Shown here one piece after another: positions 24,989-32,950 of a stretch of 64,000 bases of DNA. This DNA comes from CBDFKQ01 sp965248855. GTDB lineage: Bacteria > Bacteroidota > Bacteroidia > Cytophagales > 172606-1. The stretch covers positions 1 through 64,000 of the forward strand of contig CBDFKQ010000007.1 of NCBI GenBank assembly GCA_965248855.1, given 5' to 3'. How positions within the stretch are numbered: position 1 is the first letter of the stretch; every line of letters begins with the position of its first letter. The position numbers were made by a program, and so were the translations under genes. The notes under the pieces were generated by a model. That model was given only the letters and a program-made list of their open reading frames with translations, searched no databases and was not told the DNA's origin.

Positions 24989-26317
24989 ATGCAGATCAAA
25001 AATTACTTACCCTTAGCGGTTTTGCTCATCATCGGTGTTGCAGGGATCTTATTCCCGGCTATACCAAAGCAAATCATAACTGAAGGGATCAATTCTGGCG
25101 ATACTGCCTGGATGTTAATGGCAACAGCCCTTGTATTGTTTATGACACCGGGTTTGGCTTATTTCTATGGTGGAATGGTGAACAACAAAAATGTTATTTC
25201 AACCATGTTCCAAAGCTTTATAGCAATGGGTATAATAAGTATTTTATGGGTTATGGTTGGTTTTAGTTTGGCTTTTGGTACTTCACATTGGGGTATTATC
25301 GGCGATCCGAGGGATTTTTTTATGTTTAGCAATGTTTTGGATCATAAACCTTGGAGTTTAGCAACTACAATTCCATTTGCTTTATTTGCTTTATTTCAAT
25401 TAAAATTTGCTGTTATTACTCCTGCCTTGGTTACAGGTTCATTTGCAGAAAGGATTAACTTTAAATCATACGTATTGTTGATGATTTTATTCAGTTTATT
25501 TGTTTATGCACCTTTAGCGCATTGGACATGGCATCCTGATGGTTGGTTATTTAAACGCGGTGTATTAGACTTTGCCGGTGGAACAGTTGTTCATATGTCT
25601 GCAGGTTGGGCTGCATTAGCAGGTGCACTTTATTTAAAAAGAAGAAAATCACATTTAGAAGCACGTTTTTTCCCACCTGCCAACATTCCTTTTGTATTAT
25701 TAGGAACAGGTTTATTATGGTTTGGATGGTTTGGTTTTAATGCAGGTTCTGCAGTTGGTGCTTCAGCATTGGCAGTATCGGCATTTGCAACAACAAATAC
25801 AGCAGCTGCAGCAGCAGGTTTAGCATGGGTGCTGTTTGATGTGGCTAAAGGAAAAAAAGTTTCAGCATTAGGTTTTTGTATTGGTGCAGTAGTAGGTTTA
25901 GTTGCAATTACACCTGCAGCAGGCTATGTTACGATACCTGTCAGTATTTTCATAGGAGTTATTGCAGGTATAACCAGTAATTTCTTTGCTCACATGAAAT
26001 CCAAATCAACTTTAGATGATACTTTGGACGTTTTCCCTTGCCATGGAGTAGGCGGAATGATCGGTATGATTATGACCGGTATTTTTGCATCAAAAGCAGT
26101 AAACTCTGCAGCTGTTGATGGACCTGCAAACGGTGGCGGTTATTCTTTATTTATCGAACATATGATTGCTTTGGTTGCTGTTTCAGCATTTGCATTTGGT
26201 ATGTCATTATTAATATTAAAAATAACTGATCTTATTTTGCCTTTAAGGGTTTCTGAAGAGGATGAAAAAATAGGTTTGGATGTAAGCCAACACGACGAAT
26301 TTTTAGTAGAAGCGTAA
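24989..26317 (+). CDS. amt: Ammonium transporter Amt
   Basis: 442 aa with about 11-12 membrane helices. Signature 'FMTPGLAYFYGGMVNNKN' near residue 52; the twin pore histidines are His202 ('GGTVVHMSAGW') and His352 ('FPCHGVGGMIGM'). It conducts NH4+/NH3 across the inner membrane. The C-terminal cytoplasmic tail is present ('LRVSEEDEKIGLDVSQHDEF'), a form that normally meets a PII/GlnK regulator, yet no glnK follows; a strong terminator closes the gene instead. Confidence 0.96.
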   Translation: MQIKNYLPLAVLLIIGVAGILFPAIPKQIITEGINSGDTAWMLMATALVLFMTPGLAYFYGGMVNNKNVISTMFQSFIAMGIISILWVMVGFSLAFGTSHWGIIGDPRDFFMFSNVLDHKPWSLATTIPFALFALFQLKFAVITPALVTGSFAERINFKSYVLLMILFSLFVYAPLAHWTWHPDGWLFKRGVLDFAGGTVVHMSAGWAALAGALYLKRRKSHLEARFFPPANIPFVLLGTGLLWFGWFGFNAGSAVGASALAVSAFATTNTAAAAAGLAWVLFDVAKGKKVSALGFCIGAVVGLVAITPAAGYVTIPVSIFIGVIAGITSNFFAHMKSKSTLDDTLDVFPCHGVGGMIGMIMTGIFASKAVNSAAVDGPANGGGYSLFIEHMIALVAVSAFAFGMSLLILKITDLILPLRVSEEDEKIGLDVSQHDEFLVEA

Positions 26318-26333
26318 TTAATTTAACATTTTC

Positions 26334-26371
26334 AAAAAAAAGAGCCCTTGGAAACAAGGGCTCTTTTTTTT
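26334..26371 (+). terminator. Terminator after amt
   Basis: AAAAAAAAGAGCCCTTG / CAAGGGCTCTTTTTTTT with GAAA loop; effective in either direction. Confidence 0.93.
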
Positions 26372-26473
26372 GAAAAATTGTATTACAAAAATTATTTTTT
26401 AATAATCATTCTTTCATTATTTGATCTTTTAAATCACTAAAAATGTAATTAAAAGATCAGCATTAATTTTCTT

Positions 26474-26511
26474 AATTATGAATATACCGATATTGATAAA
26501 TTAATAATTAC
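26474..26511. repeat. Dispersed repeat, copy B
   Basis: AATTATGAATATACCGATAT then TGATAAATTAATAATTA; matches copy A at 14644 with few changes. It sits about 50 nt from the IS110 left end. Confidence 0.55.
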
Positions 26512-26578
26512 AATTTAATTTTTAAGTAATTTTTCTTTTGTGTCTTAAAGATTGCAGTGGAAATCCTATTCTTATGGA

Positions 26579-27588
26579 TTAAGCAAGTGCATTTATATAA
26601 ATTTTTTCATATATTCTATTTGAATTTATGAGTGAAAAAATCCTTGCTATTAGTTTTGCTCTAACCGTATTGATAACTGTCATTTTATTTTTTCCTTCAG
26701 CCACTTTTCTAAGAAAATATTGCCTTATTTCACCCTCCATTTTAACAGCTGAAAGGGCTGCCATGTGAAATAAGCGTTTGAGGTTTTTATTTGCCCTGTG
26801 TGAAACTTTATTTTTGGAACGGATGCTGCTTCCTGAATGATATTTAAACGGGGCGCATCCTGCATGGCAGGCAAATTTTCTTGCATTTGAAAATTTAGTA
26901 AACCCTTGAGTAGCAATCAGGGTTTGAATGGCAGTTTGCTTACCAATCCCGTCAATGCCAATAATGGTCTCATATTGATTTTTTATGGCTTCATTGTTTT
27001 TTATAAGTTTTTCTATTTCATCATCTATTTCCCGGATAGAACTGTTAAGTTGATCAATTAAACTTTTATAACGTTTTTCTTTGTGGCTGTAAAGTTTTTT
27101 GTCGGCAAACTTTTTTTCATCTTTAAGTTGGGCCATATATTTTGCCCGGTCACTTACAAGCAAATCCCTTTCAGAATTCAAATAAGCCATGTGATCAAAA
27201 ACCGGATCAACTGCTTTTAAAAGTATTGCTTTATCAACAAACCGCTTGGCATATAAAGCGATACGTTTTGCATCAAGTTTGTCATCTTTGCCTCTTTGAA
27301 GGCCTTGTGAACCTTTAATTTCAGAAGGGTTCTCCATCCACAACTATAGCCGGCTTCCAATACTCTTTCTTTTAATATACTGCTGTACCGGCCCGTATGT
27401 TCAGCACAAAAAAGTACTTCCGGGCCTGTAAGCTGATGGATGCTGAATATTCCTTTCATTTGGTCATGAATACTTTTTTTGTCATTGGCACATTGATAAA
27501 AAAAAAATTCTGCTTTATGAGTTAATAAACAAAAATCCAAAGTGCTTTTGCTGATGTCTATTCCAATAAAATGTTTGTAATTAAGCAT
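26579..27588 (-). pseudogene. IS110-family DEDD transposase, one-base frameshift
   Basis: The N-terminal part (27588 down to about 27344) has the DEDD-type RuvC-like motifs 'FIGIDISKSTLDF' (Asp) and 'LFCAEHTGRY' (Glu). The C-terminal part (27343-26579) carries 'KDDKLDAKRIALYA' (two Asp) and the Transposase_20 domain 'IIGIDGIGKQTAIQTLIAT' with the Ser region 'KYHSGSSIRSKNK'. Adding one T after the Ser codon near 27344 would join them as 'YSLWMENPSEIKG', the usual IS110 sequence, so a single-base deletion has broken the gene. A programmed shift is unlikely for this family. Confidence 0.88.
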
Positions 27589-27720
27589 AAGTTCTTTAAT
27601 TTTATTTTAGGAAACACTTGAGGGTTAAGAACTGAACGATAACCTAAAAACCTTAACAGGGCAGAATTAAATTCTTATACAGGTCTTACGTTCAGGCAGG
27701 AAAAGGTTCCGAATAGGATT
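27589..27720 (-). ncRNA. Candidate IS110 bridge RNA region
   Basis: Noncoding end of the element upstream of the transposase. Pairable segments exist: GTTAAG (27624-27629) with CTTAAC (27652-27657), and CTGAACG (27632-27638) with CGTTCAG (27689-27695); they cross, so they are alternatives or a pseudoknot. The assignment is by location and structure only. Confidence 0.3.
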
Positions 27721-28062
27721 ATAAGCCAAAAGCTTATTTTTGTGAATGGTTCACCTTTACCTGTCTTAACCTAAAAGTAAAATATATAAATTTATTTTTA
27801 CTTTCAAAAATTACTATCTTAGATTTTTACAACTATACAAACCTAAGGTTTTTTGTGAGATACGAACCAAAAGATTGGAACGTCATACCACTGAACTAAG
27901 GTAATCCTAAAATATTATTTTATTTTTATATCCGGATAAAGTACTGAGATATAAAAGCACAAATCCTTATTTATAGAGGTTGAATCTTCCCCGATAAATC
28001 TATTGTCGTAATATGCCCTGTTTTTGTCGTGTTTAACCATATTTAGTTTAAATAATTTGCTT

Positions 28063-28070
28063 TAATTTTG
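28063..28070 (+). promoter_or_regulatory. -7 box for the VOC gene
   Basis: TAATTTTG matches TAnnTTTG, 33 nt before the ATG at 28104. No clear -33 element. Confidence 0.45.
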
Positions 28071-28103
28071 AAAGAATAATTTTTAGAATAAACTCTTAGA
28101 TAT

Positions 28104-28484
28104 ATGTTAGAAAATACAAAAACATTCAGCAGTTTTTCCGTAAATGATATTGATAAAGCGAGGGATTTTTATAGTGGAACGTTGGGATTGGATGTTTCAA
28201 ACGGAATGCAAATGAACCTGAATCTTAATTTAAAAAATGATAATATCATATTTATTTATCCAAAGCCTGATCATTTACCTGCTACTTTCACAATCCTAAA
28301 TTTCTCGGTAAGTAATATTGAAATGACAATGGAACAAATGACTAAAAAAGGTGTGCGGTTCGAAATTTATGATGAACCTAATTTTAAAACTGATGAAAAA
28401 GGCATTTATCATGAGCAAGGGCCAAGAATAGCTTGGTTTAAAGATCCTGCCGGTAATATATTATCAATAATTGAAATAATATAA
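28104..28484 (+). CDS. VOC-family (glyoxalase-fold) protein
   Basis: 126 aa with the beta-alpha-beta-beta-beta fold of vicinal oxygen chelate proteins: 'FSVNDIDKARDFYSGTLGLD' at the N terminus and 'GPRIAWFKDPAGNILSIIE' at the C terminus. Metal-ligand positions at the ends of the domain are only partly acidic/His, so enzyme activity cannot be predicted. It may be a dioxygenase, isomerase or binding protein. A small gene follows after 10 nt. Confidence 0.87.
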   Translation: MLENTKTFSSFSVNDIDKARDFYSGTLGLDVSNGMQMNLNLNLKNDNIIFIYPKPDHLPATFTILNFSVSNIEMTMEQMTKKGVRFEIYDEPNFKTDEKGIYHEQGPRIAWFKDPAGNILSIIEII

Positions 28485-28494
28485 ATAAACTACT

Positions 28495-28767
28495 ATGGTT
28501 GAAGTATTTAAAACAAATGTTCCAAACCATTTTCAGGCAACAATTTTGCTTGATATTATCTCTAAAAATTTTCCGAATTATATAACAAATTTTGATTTGG
28601 AAGATTGTGATAATATTTTGAGGAGTGAATCTTTAAATATTCAGGTACAATCTTCTGTAATTATTAATCTGATAAGCGAATCCGGTTTTGAGGCTTCAAT
28701 TTTAAATGATGACTTGTCATTTTCACCCCACAAAAATCTTGAATCGTTAAAAAGTTTAGTTTTTTAA
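28495..28767 (+). CDS. Small conserved-looking protein, function unknown
   Basis: 90 aa, soluble. 'FQATILLDIISKNFPNYITN' and 'FDLEDCDNILRSESLNI' suggest a small alpha/beta (ferredoxin-like, HMA-resembling) fold with no Cys-x-x-Cys metal site. It begins 10 nt after the VOC gene, so it is probably co-expressed. I do not recognise a function. Confidence 0.65.
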   Translation: MVEVFKTNVPNHFQATILLDIISKNFPNYITNFDLEDCDNILRSESLNIQVQSSVIINLISESGFEASILNDDLSFSPHKNLESLKSLVF

Positions 28768-28856
28768 GTGTAAATTTTAACTGATTAGTATCAAAAATTA
28801 AATTTAAACCTTTCATTCATAATTATTTAATTAAATAAAATTAAACTCAAAAAAAC

Positions 28857-29288
28857 ATGGCATTAATCAATCCTTATTTAAATTTTTTAGGTAATACCGA
28901 AGAAGCATTTAACTTTTATAAATCAGTATTCGGTGGAGAATTTAAAATATTACAACGCTTTAAGGATACGCCTGAAGCTGATAAACTACCTGAAAAAGAT
29001 TTAGAGAAAATAATGCATGTAGCTTTGCCTATTGGGAACGGCAATATATTAATGGGTACAGATGCTTTAGAATCAGCAGGCCATTTTATTAAAGTTGGTG
29101 ATAATATCTCTCTTTCAATTGATACAGAAAGCAAAGAAGAAGCTGAGGCTATATTCAACAAATTATCTGTTGACGGAAAAATCACAATGCCTCTTGATAA
29201 AATGTTTTGGGGAGCATATTTCGGAATGGTGGTTGATAAATTTGGCATTCAATGGACGGTAAATTTTGATGAAAACCAAGTTAAATAA
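28857..29288 (+). CDS. VOC-family protein, PhnB-like
   Basis: 143 aa. 'INPYLNFLGNTEEAFNFYKSVFGGEF' opening (quoted in part: LNFLGNTEEAFNFYKSVFGG) and the ending 'WGAYFGMVVDKFGIQWTVNF' are diagnostic of the PhnB/YjdN-like VOC group often mislabelled as 3-demethylubiquinone methyltransferase. The function is unknown. It is followed by the SRPBCC gene after 31 nt. Confidence 0.9.
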   Translation: MALINPYLNFLGNTEEAFNFYKSVFGGEFKILQRFKDTPEADKLPEKDLEKIMHVALPIGNGNILMGTDALESAGHFIKVGDNISLSIDTESKEEAEAIFNKLSVDGKITMPLDKMFWGAYFGMVVDKFGIQWTVNFDENQVK

Positions 29289-29319
29289 TATTAAAATTCA
29301 CCTTTTAACCTTCAATCAA

Positions 29320-29859
29320 ATGAACATTTTAAAAATAATTTTAATTATCATAGGGCTTATAATTGCGATTCCATTACTGATAGCAATTTTTGTAAAAAAA
29401 AGTTACCATATAGAAAGAGAAGTTATTATTGACAAACCAAAGCAGGAGGTTTTTGATTATATAAAACTGCTAAAAAATCAGGATAATTTTAGTAAATGGG
29501 GAACTATGGATCCTAATATGAAAAAGGATTATCAGGGAGTGGATGGTATGGTTGGGTTTGTTTCATCCTGGGATAGTGAAAATAAAAATGTTGGAAAGGG
29601 TGAACAGACTATTAAAAAGATTTCGGAAGGCGAGAAAATAGATTACGAACTTCATTTTATCAAACCCTTTGATGGAAGGGCAAACGCTTATATGGCTACA
29701 GAATCTGTTTCAGCCGATCAAACTAAAGTTAAGTGGTTTTTTTCCAGTGAAATGAAATATCCCATGAACATTATGCTCTTATTTATGAATATGGAAGAAA
29801 TGATAGGGAAAGATTTGGAAATCGGCCTGAATAATTTAAAAAATATTTTGGAAAAATAA
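29320..29859 (+). CDS. Membrane-anchored SRPBCC (START-like) protein
   Basis: 179 aa from ATG 29320; an earlier start at 29266 would overlap the VOC gene and is less likely. N-terminal membrane helix ('IILIIIGLIIAIPLLIAIFV'), then the ligand-binding SRPBCC fold beginning 'YHIEREVIIDKPKQEVFDYI' with 'KVKWFFSSEMKYP' later. Binds an unknown hydrophobic ligand. Neighbouring PhnB-like and SRPBCC genes often occur together in Bacteroidota, so a shared function is plausible. A strong terminator follows. Confidence 0.88.
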   Translation: MNILKIILIIIGLIIAIPLLIAIFVKKSYHIEREVIIDKPKQEVFDYIKLLKNQDNFSKWGTMDPNMKKDYQGVDGMVGFVSSWDSENKNVGKGEQTIKKISEGEKIDYELHFIKPFDGRANAYMATESVSADQTKVKWFFSSEMKYPMNIMLLFMNMEEMIGKDLEIGLNNLKNILEK

Positions 29860-29881
29860 TAAGATTAAAATGCTATTATAG

Positions 29882-29908
29882 AAAAAAGGGCTGACAGCCC
29901 TTTTTTTT
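29882..29908 (+). terminator. Terminator after SRPBCC gene
   Basis: AAAAAAGGGCT / AGCCCTTTTTT with a 3 nt loop and T8. Confidence 0.9.
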
Positions 29909-30032
29909 ATCTTAAGTAAGATGGAAAAACTATGGTTTTAAGAATTTTATTCGAAAATTAAAGACAAACAATACGATTTTACAAAATTTAATATTACAAC
30001 ATTAAACAAAATAATATTTTTACATATTATTT

Positions 30033-30040
30033 TAATATTG
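30033..30040 (+). promoter_or_regulatory. -7-like box before the nucleotidyltransferase-motif gene
   Basis: TAATATTG, one mismatch to TAnnTTTG and identical to the box of the tRNA-Asn promoter. It contains the TTG that would be the upstream start, favouring the ATG at 30062. Confidence 0.35.
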
Positions 30041-30061
30041 ACGTTTTCATTAATTAAAGGT

Positions 30062-31678
30062 ATGACCGCTAATAAACCTAATGAAGTATCTGAGCAAATT
30101 TTAAAGAAGTATTACCCAAATATATTAGGAGCCATATTAACAGGTAGCCAAAAGAATATCTCAAATGTTCAAATAAACAGTGATATTGATTTAGTTGTTT
30201 TTGATACTTTATTTAGTGGTATTTCATCAGAAATAATAGAGCATGAAAACTTAAAAATAGATGTAACCAGAGTATCTCTTACAGATATTTATTCAATCCT
30301 TATTGATGAAGCGTATGACCTTAAAGGACTAATATTGCATATGATAATCACCGGAAATATTATTAAGGATAACAATGATATTATTAGTGATATTCAATTA
30401 TTAGCAGGCGATTTCTATAATGGGCAAACGTTAAATTATGAAAAAGAATGGAAAGGGATTATTAACGGTTTACAACAAGTTAAAAAAGGAATATTAAAAG
30501 AGAAAGGGTATAAGTATGATTTCTTTTTAATAAACCAATTTACGGATTTGATTTCATCTGCATTCCTTCTAAATAGCAATGGTTGGGTAAATAAAGGAAA
30601 GCACAGAGTAGATGATTTAATTCGAATAAACCCGGATTTTATAAATGATTTAGTAATGTTAAGTAAATCATTTATAAATTATCCCGATGAAAACAGGTTA
30701 AATGTTATAAAATATATTGATTCATATACGGAAGTACCCGCGTCTATAACGTCTGCAATATCATTAAATAAAAAAACAATAGTGGAAATTTGGTATGAAG
30801 ATTTTTCTTATACGCATTGTATAGAAGAAGTTATTCCGGAATTTCTAAAGAGCCTATTTTTAAAATTCAAATTTGAGTATTATTCCTCAGTATCGTTTAA
30901 AAACCGTTATATTTTTAAATATAATTTTTATTTGGTATTTAAAGCGACTGAAACCGCAATAATAATTGATGAACTGATTAATTTCTCTAAAAACGCCGGT
31001 TATGAAATCTCTTTAAAAAAAGTAAATAGTTTTTTTAAAGAAAAAATAATTCCTGATAGTGAAATAGACGATTGTTTTAGCAAAATTTTACATTTCTTGT
31101 CGATCAGTTTAATAGATAAAAAATTTAATTATAAACTCGCATTTTTGTCAGCACTTAATATCAGTATTATATTTACTAAATATCTATTTAATCAAAATTA
31201 CTCTTTATCGATTCATGCTTTGAATTATTTATCAAGAAAGTGGGCTTATTCATCATCATATAATAATATAAGCTATGATGGGATGATGAATATTTATAAT
31301 GATAATCAAAAGATATTTAATGAACATTATTTAAAAAATTCAGGCATTTTTGAAAGTTTATTCAAGGCCACTTGGAGCAATCCGAATAAGTTAAAATCCG
31401 GCTTTTTAGATTTTAAATTAATTGATATTCTAATAAAAAAAATGTCTATTGAAATTAAAAACTCTAAAGATCAAATACCTGGTTTATCAAAGAAGGTAAT
31501 TTTGACTTTCGTAAAAAATGCTAAAGAAGCTCTTTATTTATATTATTACAGTTCTTTTTTGGAAGAGGTATTTGGAGTATTAAATATTAAATCCGAAGAT
31601 TACGGCTTTATTTCTAAAATTCTAGCTATCAATATTAATAATAAAATATTATCTCCTGAGGATATACTTAATACCTGA
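30062..31678 (+). CDS. Nucleotidyltransferase-motif protein with unknown C-terminal half
   Basis: 538 aa from ATG 30062. Residues about 15-65 carry a polymerase-beta-type nucleotidyltransferase pattern: 'AILTGSQ' followed after 11 residues by 'SDIDLVVFD' (the G-S ... D-x-D metal site), then 'LKIDVTRVS', which could supply the third Asp. A helical segment ('DFFLINQFTDLISSAFLLNS') follows, as in aminoglycoside-nucleotidyltransferase-like proteins. The last ~300 residues are Lys/Ile/Tyr-rich and match nothing I recognise. Its 3' end overlaps that of the HlyD gene by 30 nt, tail to tail. A role with the adjacent export operon (modifying or regulating) is possible but only positional. Base composition is more AT-rich than its neighbours, suggesting transfer. 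Confidence 0.6.
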   Translation: MTANKPNEVSEQILKKYYPNILGAILTGSQKNISNVQINSDIDLVVFDTLFSGISSEIIEHENLKIDVTRVSLTDIYSILIDEAYDLKGLILHMIITGNIIKDNNDIISDIQLLAGDFYNGQTLNYEKEWKGIINGLQQVKKGILKEKGYKYDFFLINQFTDLISSAFLLNSNGWVNKGKHRVDDLIRINPDFINDLVMLSKSFINYPDENRLNVIKYIDSYTEVPASITSAISLNKKTIVEIWYEDFSYTHCIEEVIPEFLKSLFLKFKFEYYSSVSFKNRYIFKYNFYLVFKATETAIIIDELINFSKNAGYEISLKKVNSFFKEKIIPDSEIDDCFSKILHFLSISLIDKKFNYKLAFLSALNISIIFTKYLFNQNYSLSIHALNYLSRKWAYSSSYNNISYDGMMNIYNDNQKIFNEHYLKNSGIFESLFKATWSNPNKLKSGFLDFKLIDILIKKMSIEIKNSKDQIPGLSKKVILTFVKNAKEALYLYYYSSFLEEVFGVLNIKSEDYGFISKILAININNKILSPEDILNT

Positions 31679-32950
31679 AAACAATCTTTCAATTAATCGC
31701 TTATCTTCTGTTATTATTTCAGCGCTTCCCCTCATTCCATATTTTAAACCCATATTTTGATTATTGCCTTTTTTTATTTGGATGATTACTAAAGTCAGGT
31801 TTTCTTTCTCTCTAATGGTTTTGGAAAGAAAAATGGAAGCAACCTTTCCTTCAAGCCAACCGAACTCCATGTATGGAAAATCTTCCAGTTTAATGATAGC
31901 TTCCTGGCCTACTTTTACCTTTCCTACTCCATCGGAAGGTATATATACTTCTATTTTGTCAAAATTAGCATCGGGTAAAATATTAAATAATTCTGTATTG
32001 ATGGGTATAAACTGATTTTGAGCCCAGAATTGTTGAAATTCAAGTCTTCCGGATATGGGGGAGAATAAACAGTATTTATTTTCCCAATCAATTAATTGAG
32101 CCATTAAGACATTATAGACTGATATTAATTTACTTCTTAATTGCTCTTCTCTGGTTTTTTTTCCATTGCTTAATTCAAGAATCTTATTTATTGATGTGGA
32201 CAGAGAAACCTTATTATTTATAAGTTCATTTCTTATCCTTTCATTATTTTCGAGACTGGTCAGATAATCGGCATTACTTTTTTCAACTTCCGCTTTAGCA
32301 ATTACTTTTTGATTGTATAATGTAATGTTTCTTTGATAAGAACTGTTCGATATTTCAAGTTGTAATTCACGGGTGTCAAGAATTTTAAGACCTTGTTTTA
32401 AAAGTTTTTTTTGTTCAACTATTAAGTCGCCGGTTGATTTTAGTTGCTGGTCGAAAGAACTGTATTTTTTTTCAGTGATTATTTCCGATAAAACATTTGT
32501 AAATTCGTAAAAGGCAGGTGAAAGTTCTCCTAATGAAAGGCTATCTGAAAGTTTATGTTTAATAATAAAAAAAGTAGTATCTGAAATAGGGTTGTACTTT
32601 TGTAAAATTTCTTTTAACTTTTCTACATCCTTTGTTGAAGCAGCATTTTGTATGGTTGCAACTATCCGGCCTTCTTTTACATAACTACCCCGGCTTAAAT
32701 TTTCGATGTTTAACTTTCCGGGAATTTTGTTTACTAACTTTATTGATGATTGCCGGGAATTAACAAGTATTTGACCGGTAACTATGTCAGGATATTTTAT
32801 TAAAAAACCTAAAGCGATTAAGGTTATAGTTATAAACGTTAATAAAAGTACAGTAAATAATGAAAAGTTTGAAGGCATCCTATCAACAATATCTCGGACA
32901 TCTTCACTCAATTCTGTCGTATGTTCATCAATGGTATTTTCAATTGGCAT
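31649..32950 (-). CDS. HlyD-family adaptor of the C39 exporter
   Basis: 433 aa. Single N-terminal membrane helix ('FTVLLLTFITITLIALGFLI'), biotinyl-lipoyl-like halves around 'GKLNIENLSRGSYVKEGRIV' and 'FSPISGRLEFQQFW', a long coiled coil between, and the C-terminal beta-barrel region 'GVGKVKVGQEAIIKLEDFP'. It bridges the inner-membrane ABC exporter to the outer membrane in type I-like secretion. Its start overlaps the end of the ABC gene by 11 nt, so it is translationally coupled. No TolC is encoded in the operon; one from elsewhere would be needed. Confidence 0.9.
   Translation of the reverse strand: MPIENTIDEHTTELSEDVRDIVDRMPSNFSLFTVLLLTFITITLIALGFLIKYPDIVTGQILVNSRQSSIKLVNKIPGKLNIENLSRGSYVKEGRIVATIQNAASTKDVEKLKEILQKYNPISDTTFFIIKHKLSDSLSLGELSPAFYEFTNVLSEIITEKKYSSFDQQLKSTGDLIVEQKKLLKQGLKILDTRELQLEISNSSYQRNITLYNQKVIAKAEVEKSNADYLTSLENNERIRNELINNKVSLSTSINKILELSNGKKTREEQLRSKLISVYNVLMAQLIDWENKYCLFSPISGRLEFQQFWAQNQFIPINTELFNILPDANFDKIEVYIPSDGVGKVKVGQEAIIKLEDFPYMEFGWLEGKVASIFLSKTIREKENLTLVIIQIKKGNNQNMGLKYGMRGSAEIITEDKRLIERLFSGIKYILRR

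Larger units (their letters stand above)
26562..27720 (-). mobile_element. IS110-family element, transposase frameshifted
   Basis: Transposase pseudogene plus about 130 nt of upstream noncoding DNA. A 10 bp repeat AATCCTATTC (26562-26571) is found inverted as GAATAGGATT (27711-27720), giving likely element limits; no target duplication is evident, as usual for IS110. The noncoding end upstream of the transposase is where IS110-group elements encode their bridge RNA. Confidence 0.65.

Noticed and set aside
30038..30061. TTG start for the nucleotidyltransferase-motif protein
   Set aside because: The TTG lies in a likely -7 box; ATG at 30062 is 22 nt downstream.
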